From assembly GCA_003524145.1 (NCBI GenBank), contig DODZ01000042.1, positions 1-62,460 of the forward strand: a DNA stretch of 62,460 nucleotides, written 5' to 3'. The number at the start of each line of letters is the position of its first letter. Within the stretch, counting starts at the first letter, position 1. Under the pieces are notes generated by a model. That model saw only the letters and a program-made list of their open reading frames with translations. It was not told the DNA's origin and did no database searches. The translations under genes and the position numbers were made by a program. This DNA comes from Candidatus Apopatosoma intestinale. Its GTDB lineage: Bacteria > Bacillota > Clostridia > Oscillospirales > CAG-272. Of the stretch, positions 1 through 7,408 are shown piece by piece.

Positions 1-74
1 ACAAGGGAGGCGAAAAGTAGTTGCTGTCGCATTTGCGACTGCAGTGCAAATTTGCAAATGTCAGACTTTTTCAG

Positions 75-140
75 AGGGCTTTCAGCCCTGCCGGCACCAT
101 GCCCTTATAGGGCTGAGCAAGCCACCGGCTTAGCCGGTGG
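75..140 (+). mobile_element. Three stacked hairpins resembling an IS200/IS605-type element end
   Basis: Three consecutive palindromes lie close together: AGGGCT-TTC-AGCCCT at 75-89, GCCCTTATAGGGC at 101-113 and CCACCGGC-TTA-GCCGGTGG at 122-140, the last followed by TTATGACTAC. IS200/IS605 elements end in sub-terminal hairpins with CTTNAGCC-type loops rather than inverted repeats, and the 3' part of TnpB guide RNAs looks similar. No transposase or TnpB gene is visible in the window, so this could be the right end of an element lying to the left, or an orphan remnant. The identification rests on hairpin style only. Confidence 0.35.
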
Positions 141-438
141 TTATGACTACACACAGGGGGGGAGAGGTTCTTTATGGTTTTGCATTGGACGGCGACGGTG
201 CCGACCCGAAAGATATATAAAGAGAAAAGTTACTTGAGGTTATTTTTGTTGGTGAAGCGGACAATGGCTTCTTCACCTTTGCCGCGGCAAGCCGGCATTG
301 CGCGAAAATCAGCACAATGCTGTGAATTATTGCATACAGAAAGATATAATATGCTAAAAACAATATATTTTCACTACATTTTTGGCAAATAATGCTTATC
401 AGTTTTTTACAACATTATAAAAAATAATCCGAAATCTA
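141..438. other. Non-coding stretch before the first gene
   Basis: About 300 bases between the hairpin cluster and the promoter of the epimerase/dehydratase gene. Short open frames occur on both strands but none has a ribosome site together with a plausible protein. It becomes AT-rich toward the promoter. I see no RNA gene here. Confidence 0.5.
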
Positions 439-467
439 TTGACAATTCCGTGCGCGTGTGATATCAT
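439..467 (+). promoter_or_regulatory. Sigma-A-type promoter
   Basis: TTGACA at 439-444 and TATCAT at 462-467 with a 17-bp spacer. The predicted start of transcription (about 474) precedes the ribosome site of the epimerase/dehydratase gene. Confidence 0.75.
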
Positions 468-517
468 AAATTTGTAATTGCATGATTTGCCTATTATACT
501 TTGCGGAGATGCTTTTA

Positions 518-2530
518 ATGAACAGAGATAATATAAATAAAAATTCCAAGCATCCTATCGTATCCGGCAGGATACTTCTTGTCGGGCGTAAATGGCGCCT
601 TTTTATGATAGATGCGCTCTGCTATTTTGCAGTATTTTTCACCATGTACGGAATAAGCTCAATACGCGGTAATGACGGAAGCATGGGCGTAAAAAAGCTT
701 TTGATTTGCGCTCTTCTGATGTGGGGATTTCCTTTCGCGACAAGGCTTATCATCGGTTCGTATAATTTCGTCTGGAGATATGCCAATTACAGTGCGTATC
801 TGCGGATAGTTTTTGCCGATGCCATAGGCGGTGCGGCGGCACTGCTTGTGACAAAGCTTACGGGTTGCTCGATCGGCTTCTGGTGCAGTGTTTCGGTTAT
901 ATCCGTTTCCTGTGTGGCTACACTGTCATCACGTTTTCTCTATCAGTTTATCTACAGAAATTCAAATGTGCGCGAGCATGAGGAAGAGGCGCCTTCACAT
1001 AAGATAGGTGTTGCCATAGTAGGCGCAGGAAGAGTCGGCGCACTTCTTGCGGATGAGCTGCTCTGCAATCCGAAATCGCATTATACGCCTGTCTGTTTTG
1101 TGGACAAAAACAGCGACAAGATCGGATCTGTCATAAACGGCGTGCCTGTTTATGAAGAGGGCAGGGAAACGATAAACCGCATGAAAAATCTCCCGATACA
1201 GGAGGTTTTCATTGCTATTCCGGATATATCAAACGAAACGGCAAAGTTGCTGTATGATATGTACAGCACTACAGGCTGTAAGGTAAAGCTTTATGATTTT
1301 CCGCTTATTGAGGTCGGAGAGGGAAATGCAGATGTTGTTCCCGAAAAACGTGTGCTTCGCGAATTCAAAATAGAGGATCTGCTTTTCCGCAAATCAATTG
1401 ATATAGAAAAAACACATATGGCGGATTTCTATTCCGGAAAGACCGTGCTTGTAACGGGAGGCGGAGGCTCCATAGGCAGTGAGATATGCCGCCAGATAGC
1501 GAAGCTGAAGCCGAAAAAACTGATTATCCTCGATATCTATGAAAACAACGCATACAATATTCAGCAGGAGCTTATCCGCAAATACGGAAAGGCGCTTGAT
1601 CTCTCGGTTGAGATAGCTTCCGTGCGTGACAGGGCAAGACTGGACAGCATTTTTGCCGAATATCGACCGGATATCGTATTTCATGCGGCGGCACACAAGC
1701 ATGTGCCCCTTATGGAGCACAGCGGCTGTGAGGCGATAAAGAATAATGTCCTCGGTACATACAATACAGCCGATATGGCAGAGAAGTACGGCACCGCGAA
1801 GTTTATCCTGATTTCCACCGATAAGGCGGTAAATCCGACCAATATCATGGGTGCCTCCAAGCGTATGTGCGAAATGATAGTGCAGTGCCGCACCGACAGC
1901 AAAACCGCCTTTGCGGCTGTCCGCTTCGGAAATGTGCTCGGAAGCAACGGCTCCGTTATCCCGCTTTTCAAGAGTCAGATAGCTGCAGGCGGACCGGTGA
2001 CTGTCACCGATAAGCGCATAATCAGATATTTCATGACTATCCCCGAGGCGAGTCAACTCGTGATGGAGGCGGGCGTAAAGGCATCGCGCGGCGAGCTTTT
2101 TGTGCTTGATATGGGTGCTCCTGTCAAAATTCTTGATCTTGCCGAGAGCATGATACGCATATCGGGCTTCACACCTTATGTCGATATAGATATCAAGGAA
2201 ATCGGTCTGCGCCCCGGCGAAAAGCTCTATGAGGAGCTTCTCATCAAGACGGAAAACTTAAGCAAGACGGATAATAAGCTCATTTTCATCGAAAAGGATG
2301 CGCCGCTTTCGCGCGATGAGGTGGAGGGCAAGATAGAAATTCTCCGCCGCGCTGTCGACGAAAGTAAAAACGGTATTTCCTCCGAAAAGATAAAGGAGGC
2401 ACTCAAGGCGACCGTACCCACATACAGAGACCCTGATGAGGTCAATCTCGAGGCGGAGAAATCCGAAGAGATGATGCTGGCAGAGCATGAACAGCATGAA
2501 AAAACTCTCGCGCTTTCCGCAATGCGCTGA
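518..2530 (+). CDS. Membrane-bound nucleoside-diphosphate-sugar epimerase/dehydratase (CapD/PglF/FlaA1 family)
   Basis: This 670-residue protein belongs to the membrane dehydratases that make 4-keto-6-deoxy UDP-HexNAc sugars (PglF/WbpM/CapD) for capsule, glycan or protein glycosylation. Four or so hydrophobic segments fill the first 140 residues. A CoA-binding-like Rossmann fold follows near residue 165 (VGAGRVG). The catalytic short-chain dehydrogenase domain starts near 312 with TGGGGSIGSEI and carries STDKAVNPTNIMGASKR, characteristic of the family. I chose ATG 518 because GGAG at 505-508 sits 9 bases before it; an in-frame ATG at 482 has no ribosome site. The gene stands alone, with its own promoter. 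The exact sugar substrate cannot be told from sequence. Confidence 0.88.
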   Translation: MNRDNINKNSKHPIVSGRILLVGRKWRLFMIDALCYFAVFFTMYGISSIRGNDGSMGVKKLLICALLMWGFPFATRLIIGSYNFVWRYANYSAYLRIVFADAIGGAAALLVTKLTGCSIGFWCSVSVISVSCVATLSSRFLYQFIYRNSNVREHEEEAPSHKIGVAIVGAGRVGALLADELLCNPKSHYTPVCFVDKNSDKIGSVINGVPVYEEGRETINRMKNLPIQEVFIAIPDISNETAKLLYDMYSTTGCKVKLYDFPLIEVGEGNADVVPEKRVLREFKIEDLLFRKSIDIEKTHMADFYSGKTVLVTGGGGSIGSEICRQIAKLKPKKLIILDIYENNAYNIQQELIRKYGKALDLSVEIASVRDRARLDSIFAEYRPDIVFHAAAHKHVPLMEHSGCEAIKNNVLGTYNTADMAEKYGTAKFILISTDKAVNPTNIMGASKRMCEMIVQCRTDSKTAFAAVRFGNVLGSNGSVIPLFKSQIAAGGPVTVTDKRIIRYFMTIPEASQLVMEAGVKASRGELFVLDMGAPVKILDLAESMIRISGFTPYVDIDIKEIGLRPGEKLYEELLIKTENLSKTDNKLIFIEKDAPLSRDEVEGKIEILRRAVDESKNGISSEKIKEALKATVPTYRDPDEVNLEAEKSEEMMLAEHEQHEKTLALSAMR

Positions 2531-2545
2531 AACACAATAATATTT

Positions 2546-2565
2546 GCCTCGGCGAGAGCCGAGGC
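2546..2565 (+). terminator. Strong GC hairpin between genes
   Basis: GCCTCGGC-GAGA-GCCGAGGC, an 8-bp stem with a GNRA-type tetraloop, lies between the epimerase gene and the alkD-like gene. No U-run follows, so it may be a weak terminator or an mRNA-stabilising structure. Confidence 0.4.
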
Positions 2566-2590
2566 ATTGCCTTAGATAAGGAAAATTTTT

Positions 2591-3268
2591 ATGAAAGAGA
2601 TATATGAAAAGCTCGTTTCCCTCTCGGATGAGGGCTATAAAAAATTTCATTCGGCGCTGATACCGGATATCCCGCCCGAGCGCATAATAGGCGTCCGTGT
2701 GCCGCTCCTCCGTTCTATGGCAAAGGAAATATCGGTCACACCGGAAGCGGAAGCTTTTCTCTCGGAACTGCCGCATGAATACTACGAAGAAAATAATCTG
2801 CATGCCTTTCTGCTCGAAAGGATAAAGAACTATGACCTGCTGATAGCGAAGCTGGAGCGTTTTCTGCCGTATATCGACAACTGGGCGACCTGCGACGGTC
2901 TGCGCCCGAAGGCGCTCGGCAGATATCCGCATAAAACGGCGGAAAAAGCGCTTGGTTGGATGAAGAGCGATCATACCTATACCGTGCGCTACGGTATAGG
3001 CACGCTGATGAATTTTTTCCTCGGGGAATACTATGCTCCGGAATATCCCGAGGCGGTCGTCGCTGTGAAAAGCAACGAATACTATATAAATATGATGCGT
3101 GCATGGTATTTTGCAACGGCACTTATCGGGCATTATGACGATATAGTAAAAATCCTCGAGACAGGCAGGCTCGATACCTTCACGCACAACAAAACGATAA
3201 GCAAGGCTCGCGAGAGCTACCGCATCACCCCCGAGAAGAAGGAACATCTGAAAACACTTCGAAAGTGA
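2591..3268 (+). CDS. AlkD-like DNA alkylation repair protein
   Basis: A 225-residue, mostly helical protein of the DNA alkylation repair (AlkD, HEAT-like repeat) family, expected to act as a glycosylase on alkylated bases such as 3- or 7-alkylpurines. The N-terminus (KFHSALIPDIPPERIIGVRVP) and the segment IDNWATCDGL around residues 95-105 are typical of the clostridial branch of the family. Length matches the family (about 220-240). AAGGAAAA precedes the ATG. It lies 60 bases after the epimerase gene and is closed by a strong terminator. It may be only an AlkD-fold relative: catalytic competence was not verified residue by residue. Confidence 0.85.
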   Translation: MKEIYEKLVSLSDEGYKKFHSALIPDIPPERIIGVRVPLLRSMAKEISVTPEAEAFLSELPHEYYEENNLHAFLLERIKNYDLLIAKLERFLPYIDNWATCDGLRPKALGRYPHKTAEKALGWMKSDHTYTVRYGIGTLMNFFLGEYYAPEYPEAVVAVKSNEYYINMMRAWYFATALIGHYDDIVKILETGRLDTFTHNKTISKARESYRITPEKKEHLKTLRK

Positions 3269-3271
3269 ACA

Positions 3272-3304
3272 TAAAAATGCCGCCTTTTTCGGGCGGCATT
3301 TTTG
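3272..3304. terminator. Bidirectional rho-independent terminator
   Basis: AAAAATGCCGCC, loop TTTTTC, GGCGGCATTTTT. It can end the alkD-like gene (+) and the convergent lipoprotein gene (-). Confidence 0.85.
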
Positions 3305-3318
3305 ATAAATCCGGTGGT

Positions 3319-4122
3319 TTATTTTGTTATATACACCACAGTAAGGCTCACGGGGAGCTTTACTGTGAGCTCATTTGAGGATGTTTCGCTCTTTGCGGAA
3401 TATGAAAACGAGAAATTACCGGAGAAGTCGAGCATATCGTTTTCATATATGCTCCTGTCGTAGAGCGCTATGCCGAGCCATGGATAATCGCTGACCGTCA
3501 GATCTCCCTTGCCCTCGCCGTAGGTATTTTCGCCTGCGGCGACAGTTACTCTCCATTCATAGCTTTCGCCCGCCTTTATCTCCCATATGTCTATCATCTC
3601 GGGGCATCCTTTGCCGAAGCTGTCGGTGGAGTGAAGCGCGTGTCCCTTGCCGTCGGAGAGGGAAAACGCTATCTCATGATTGTGATTTGCTCTTCCGTTT
3701 TCACGGCAGGCTGTGGGCAGAAACTGCCAGAAAGATTTTTCCGAGGTGTTTGTCACTTTCACATCGGCGCGGAAAAACTCATTGCTTTTCACATAGAAAT
3801 CCTTGCCGAGCGTCTCGCTGGAATAGCCGTATACCGTGACCTCGAGCGTGATGCCGTCGGGAGTTTCGCTGACGGAGAATGTCCGCTGCACTCTCACTTC
3901 ATCGGCAGGCGCGACAGCGGGCGGCTCGGTGACGGATGCAGAGGACTCCGAGGAAGTTGTTTCATTATTAGACTCGGAGGTTGCAGAGGTTTCTGCGGTG
4001 GTTTGTGTTGCCTTGGTTGATACCGATGTTGTGTATTCCGTTGTGGCTTCGGGCTTGCCTGCACAGGCGGAAACGCCTGCCGCCAGAATCATTGCAAGTG
4101 CGAATGCGAAAAATTTTTTCAT
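3319..4122 (-). CDS. Lipoprotein of unknown function with Thr/Ser-rich linker
   Basis: The protein of 267 residues starts with a signal peptide and lipobox (LAAGVSAC), so it should be anchored by a diacylglyceryl-cysteine on the outer face of the membrane. Residues about 25-75 form a Thr/Ser/Glu-rich spacer. The rest is a beta-rich extracellular domain I do not recognise, vaguely like the immunoglobulin-type folds of secreted inhibitor proteins. ATG at 4122 was chosen because AAGGAG lies just upstream and the signal peptide begins there; upstream in-frame ATGs would add an untypical extension. The gene lies after the terminator of the ribosomal/SRP operon, so it is probably transcribed separately. 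Confidence 0.7.
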   Translation of the reverse strand: MKKFFAFALAMILAAGVSACAGKPEATTEYTTSVSTKATQTTAETSATSESNNETTSSESSASVTEPPAVAPADEVRVQRTFSVSETPDGITLEVTVYGYSSETLGKDFYVKSNEFFRADVKVTNTSEKSFWQFLPTACRENGRANHNHEIAFSLSDGKGHALHSTDSFGKGCPEMIDIWEIKAGESYEWRVTVAAGENTYGEGKGDLTVSDYPWLGIALYDRSIYENDMLDFSGNFSFSYSAKSETSSNELTVKLPVSLTVVYITK

Positions 4123-4215
4123 GGGCTTCTCTCCTTTTCTTATTTTTCTTTTCATAAAGTATATAGAAAAAACCATGGCTTCCGCAGAAAAATTAAAGTA
4201 AAAATTTTGTGTAGC

Positions 4216-4245
4216 AAAAAAGCGATGCCGGAGCATCGCTTTTTT
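4216..4245 (-). terminator. Terminator of the ylxM-ffh-rpsP-khpA operon
   Basis: AAAAAAGCGATGC-CGGA-GCATCGCTTTTTT, a symmetric hairpin with T-runs on both sides, 3 bases past the khpA stop codon. It separates the operon from the downstream lipoprotein gene. Confidence 0.85.
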
Positions 4246-4248
4246 CTG

Positions 4249-4488
4249 TTATCTTATGTCTACGGTAACTCTCTTGCCGCAGTTATTAGCCGCGACCTTC
4301 ATCACCTGTCTTATCGCCTTGGCAATTCTGCCTCCGCGACCGATGACTTTTCCCATATCGTCGGGAGCAACGGAAAGCTCCAGAACCACAGTTCCGTTTT
4401 CGGTTACTTTTTCCGCTACGGTGACGGATTCGGGGTCATCTACTATGGCGCGAGCCATATCTGCGAGTGTCTCGCTGAGATTAACCAT
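4249..4488 (-). CDS. khpA: RNA-binding KH-domain protein KhpA
   Basis: A 79-residue single KH domain with the GXXG loop as IGRGGR (about residues 49-54), followed by a helix AKAIRQVMKVAA. KhpA (YlqC) binds RNA, usually as a partner of KhpB/Jag, and affects cell division and small-RNA function in Firmicutes. It is the last gene of ylxM-ffh-rpsP-khpA, 13 bases after rpsP, which is its standard place. In many relatives rimM, trmD and rplS follow; here a terminator follows directly. Confidence 0.95.
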   Translation of the reverse strand: MVNLSETLADMARAIVDDPESVTVAEKVTENGTVVLELSVAPDDMGKVIGRGGRIAKAIRQVMKVAANNCGKRVTVDIR

Positions 4489-4501
4489 TGCGCTTCTCCG
4501 A

Positions 4502-4747
4502 TTATTCGGTTACGCCGGCTTTCTTGAGAACGCTCTTTGCTGTTTCTGTGGGGAGAGCGCCTTTTTCAAGCCATGCCTTAGCTTTTTCAGCATCAATTTT
4601 GATATCGGCGGGATTTGTGAGAGGGTTATAGTAACCGATTTCCTCTATAAATCTGCCGTCGCGGGGATAACGGGAATCCGCTACCACTACGCGGTAAAAG
4701 GGAGCTTTCTTCGCGCCCATTCTTCTGAGTCTGATTTTAACTGACAT
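4502..4747 (-). CDS. rpsP: 30S ribosomal protein S16
   Basis: An 81-residue protein with the S16 signature KIRLRRMGAKKAPFYRVV at the N-terminus and GYYNP near residue 40. It is an early-binding protein of the small ribosomal subunit. Length is normal for bacterial S16. It follows ffh by 84 bases and precedes khpA, the standard Firmicutes order. Confidence 0.98.
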   Translation of the reverse strand: MSVKIRLRRMGAKKAPFYRVVVADSRYPRDGRFIEEIGYYNPLTNPADIKIDAEKAKAWLEKGALPTETAKSVLKKAGVTE

Positions 4748-4831
4748 TTTTTGATTCCTCCGTAAAGAATTTATGATTTTATTTGTTTTTTATAAAAATT
4801 CAGCCGGCGTATCGCCTCTGACTATTTATAC

Positions 4832-6160
4832 TTAAATTTTGAAGGGCATCTTGCCGAAGCCTTTTTTCTTATTTCCCGCAAACTGCTTCATCATCTTGCT
4901 CATCTGGTCAAACTGCTTGAGCAGGCGGTTTATATCCTCAACGCTTGTACCGCTTCCCGCGGCAATGCGCTTTTTTCTCGAGGAGCTGATAATCTCAGGC
5001 TTTTCGCGCTCGGCAGGCGTCATCGAAAGGATTATCGCCTCGGTGCGGTCGAGCATCTTCTCGTCTATTTTAGCATCCTTGATGGCGCTTTGCTTGACGC
5101 CGGGCATCATTCCGAGGATGGATTCTATACTGCCCATATTGCGTATCTGCGAAAACTGGTCGAGATAATCGGTGAGTGTGAAGCGGGATTTGCGGAGCTT
5201 TTCCTCAAGCTCTGCCGCCTTTTTCTCGTCGAAGCTCTTTTCGGCTTTCTCTATGAGCGAGAGCATATCGCCCATGCCGAGTATGCGCGATGCCATTCTG
5301 TCGGGGTGGAAAACCTCGATATTATCGAGTTTTTCGCCCACGCCGATGAATTTTATCGGCTTGCCCGTGACATATCTTATCGAGAGAGCGGCGCCGCCTC
5401 GCGTATCGCCGTCCAGCTTCGTCATGACAACGCCCGTGATATCGAGCTTTTCATCAAAAGCCTTGGCTACATTGACGGCGTCCTGACCTGTCATCGCGTC
5501 GACGACGAGGAGTATCTCGGAGGGCTCCGTTTCCTTTTTGATATCGAGCAGCTCGTCCATCATCGCTTCGTCGAGATGCAGTCGGCCCGCGGTATCAATG
5601 AAAACCATATCGTAGCCGTTTTTCTCGGCATGACGGACGGCGTTTTTCGCTATTTTAACGGGCGAAACCTTGTCGCCCTCGGTATAAACCGGTATCCCGA
5701 GCTTATCGCCGACTATCTGCAACTGGGTTATCGCGGCGGGTCGGTAAACATCGCATGCGGCAAGAAGCGGATTTTTGCCCTGCCTCTTGAAAAGCCCCGC
5801 GAGCTTTCCGCTCTGTGTGGTTTTACCCGCGCCCTGCAAGCCCACCATCATGATGACCGTAGGCGGCTTGGAGGCGATTTTTATCTTTGATTCCGTGGAA
5901 CCCATCAGAGCTGTCAGCTCTTCGTTTACTATTTTTATAACCTGCTGATAGGGAACAAGGCTCTCGAGAACCTCGCTTCCGACGGCACGCTCGGTTACCT
6001 TGCCGACAAACTCCTTTACAACCTTGAAGTTTACATCCGCTTCAAGCAGCGCCATCTTGACGGCGCGCATGCCCTCTTTTACATCGGATTCCGTGAGCTT
6101 GCCCTTGTTTCTGAATTTTTTGAAAGCTTCAGCGAGCTTTTCCTGCAAACCGGCAAACAT
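4832..6160 (-). CDS. ffh: Signal recognition particle GTPase Ffh
   Basis: The 442-residue protein subunit of SRP, which binds signal peptides and SRP RNA and hands ribosomes to FtsY at the membrane. The N domain covers residues 1-90, then the G domain with GLQGAGKTTQ (P-loop), DTAGRLHLDE and TKLDGDTRGG. The M domain carries the RNA-binding motif SRKKRIAAGSG and a Met-rich tail (QMSKMMKQF). Full length. It is translated downstream of ylxM, the usual pairing. Confidence 0.98.
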   Translation of the reverse strand: MFAGLQEKLAEAFKKFRNKGKLTESDVKEGMRAVKMALLEADVNFKVVKEFVGKVTERAVGSEVLESLVPYQQVIKIVNEELTALMGSTESKIKIASKPPTVIMMVGLQGAGKTTQSGKLAGLFKRQGKNPLLAACDVYRPAAITQLQIVGDKLGIPVYTEGDKVSPVKIAKNAVRHAEKNGYDMVFIDTAGRLHLDEAMMDELLDIKKETEPSEILLVVDAMTGQDAVNVAKAFDEKLDITGVVMTKLDGDTRGGAALSIRYVTGKPIKFIGVGEKLDNIEVFHPDRMASRILGMGDMLSLIEKAEKSFDEKKAAELEEKLRKSRFTLTDYLDQFSQIRNMGSIESILGMMPGVKQSAIKDAKIDEKMLDRTEAIILSMTPAEREKPEIISSSRKKRIAAGSGTSVEDINRLLKQFDQMSKMMKQFAGNKKKGFGKMPFKI

Positions 6161-6204
6161 ATATATTCTCCATCGGGGCTATCTTTTTAATTTGCCCTCA
6201 AAAA

Positions 6205-6534
6205 TCAGATTTTCATTTCTTCAAGCGCGGCGAGCGCTTCTTTTGCTTCTTTTTCGGTAAGAGAGGAGAGCTTCTCCGCGGCTTTTCTTCTTGCCGCCTC
6301 AAGCTCCGAGAGCTTCTTTACGAAGCCGAGCTTTTCTTCATACATTGTGAGCGCACGGCGCGCCTTGTCTATCCTGTCGCGCACGCCCTGCCTTGTGATT
6401 CCCGCATTTTCCGCTATTTCGGAAAGGGATAGGTCATCGCAGTAGTATTGCTCGAACATATCGCGCTGATTTTCCGGCAGAAGCTCGCCGTAGGTATCAA
6501 AAAGAAGATTCAGCGACAAATCCTTCTCAAACAT
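6205..6534 (-). CDS. ylxM: YlxM-family helix-turn-helix protein
   Basis: A 109-residue protein of the UPF0122/YlxM family with a sigma-70 region-4-like HTH (LSLSEIAENAGITRQGVRDRI) and a helical C-terminus. YlxM is co-transcribed with ffh and modulates SRP assembly or activity in several Firmicutes. ATG 6534 has GGAGG 5 bases upstream; a longer frame from 6597 has no ribosome site and begins inside the promoter. First gene of the operon. Confidence 0.93.
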   Translation of the reverse strand: MFEKDLSLNLLFDTYGELLPENQRDMFEQYYCDDLSLSEIAENAGITRQGVRDRIDKARRALTMYEEKLGFVKKLSELEAARRKAAEKLSSLTEKEAKEALAALEEMKI

Positions 6535-6568
6535 ACTGCCTCCGTACTGTAAAGCAAATCGCTTTACA

Positions 6569-6597
6569 ATGATATCATAAAGCCTCCTTTTTGTCAA
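6569..6597 (-). promoter_or_regulatory. Promoter of the ylxM-ffh-rpsP-khpA operon
   Basis: On the minus strand TTGACA (6597-6592), 17-bp spacer, TATCAT (6574-6569). The leader between it and ylxM contains a small hairpin GTAAAGC-GATTT-GCTTTAC. Confidence 0.8.
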
Positions 6598-6637
6598 GAG
6601 TTATTTTGAGAAAAAATAATTTTTTTAAGAAAAGCTC

Positions 6638-6666
6638 TTGCCATGCGGCTTTTTGCGCGCTATAAT
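6638..6666 (+). promoter_or_regulatory. Promoter of the ygjV-like gene
   Basis: TTGCCA at 6638-6643 and TATAAT at 6661-6666, 17-bp spacer, divergent from the ylxM promoter. Confidence 0.7.
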
Positions 6667-6711
6667 AGCTCTGTAATCTGTAAATATAAAAAGACAAGTG
6701 AGTTTTGATTT

Positions 6712-7257
6712 ATGCCCGAGTTTATCACAAAATTTTTTGCCCCGATACAGCTTATAGGATATGTAGGCACGGCTTGTTCGCTTATCTCCTATCAATGCAG
6801 GAAGAACAGAAACTATTTTCTTTTTCAGGCGGGGTGCGGACTTTCGTTTGCGCTCCAGTTTGCACTGCTTCATTCGTATGCGGGAATGCTGCTCAATATT
6901 TTCGGCATAATGCGCGGAGTCATTTTCGCGCTCGGAGAAAAGTGCAGAAAACGGGGATACTTTGTGCTTATAGAAGCGTGCTTTGCGCTCTCGTGCATTC
7001 TGGCGTGTCTTGCTTTCGGCGAGAAATGGTGGATAGCGCTGATTCTTTTCGCGGCACAGGGCGGCGGCACGGTTGCCATGTGGACGCACAACGGAAAGAC
7101 GATGCGCATAGCCCAGCTATGTCTTGTTTCGCCGATGTGGATAGTGAACAATATCTATTATTTCTCGATAGGCGGCATACTCTGCGAGGTTTTCAATATG
7201 GTTTCAGTCATTATTTCGTTTGTGCGCTTCGGCAAAACAGGCTATGATAATACCTGA
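6712..7257 (+). CDS. YgjV-family membrane protein
   Basis: A 181-residue protein with five or six hydrophobic segments and short loops, resembling YgjV-type inner-membrane proteins (FIGYVG..., SYQCRKNRNYFLFQ, FNMVSVIISFVRF). The family recalls small PQ-loop-like transporters but has no established function. The ribosome site is weak (GTGAG). It is a single-gene unit with its own promoter and terminator between the SRP operon and miaB. Confidence 0.7.
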   Translation: MPEFITKFFAPIQLIGYVGTACSLISYQCRKNRNYFLFQAGCGLSFALQFALLHSYAGMLLNIFGIMRGVIFALGEKCRKRGYFVLIEACFALSCILACLAFGEKWWIALILFAAQGGGTVAMWTHNGKTMRIAQLCLVSPMWIVNNIYYFSIGGILCEVFNMVSVIISFVRFGKTGYDNT

Positions 7258-7273
7258 CAAAGCATAATATTCG

Positions 7274-7309
7274 GGTCGTCATCGGCGAAAATGCCGAGGG
7301 CGACCTTTT
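7274..7309 (+). terminator. Terminator of the ygjV-like gene
   Basis: An interrupted stem GGTCG...TCGGC-GAAAAT-GCCGA...CGACC followed by TTTT. Confidence 0.65.
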
Positions 7310-7336
7310 CAATTCTCAAAAATAGACAAATTCCTC

Positions 7337-7365
7337 TTGATTTTGACAGTGAGATATATTATAAT
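7337..7365 (+). promoter_or_regulatory. Promoter of the miaB-mutS-mutL-tgt operon
   Basis: TTGATT at 7337-7342 and TATAAT at 7360-7365 with 17-bp spacing. An overlapping alternative pairs TTGACA at 7343-7348 with TATCTA at 7365-7370 (16 bp). Confidence 0.65.
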
Positions 7366-7408
7366 ATCTATGTATATATAACTATAATGAGAGGTCTTTG
7401 TTTGCGAG

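Noticed and set aside
52..392. Small open frames of 61-72 residues at the start of the window
   Set aside because: They cross the hairpin cluster and AT-rich leader, lack ribosome sites, and match no known protein type.
2258..3247. Long minus-strand open frame opposite the alkD-like gene (329 residues)
   Set aside because: Its translation has no recognisable domain, it lacks a ribosome site and is antisense to a well-supported gene; codon bias of the sense gene explains the open frame.
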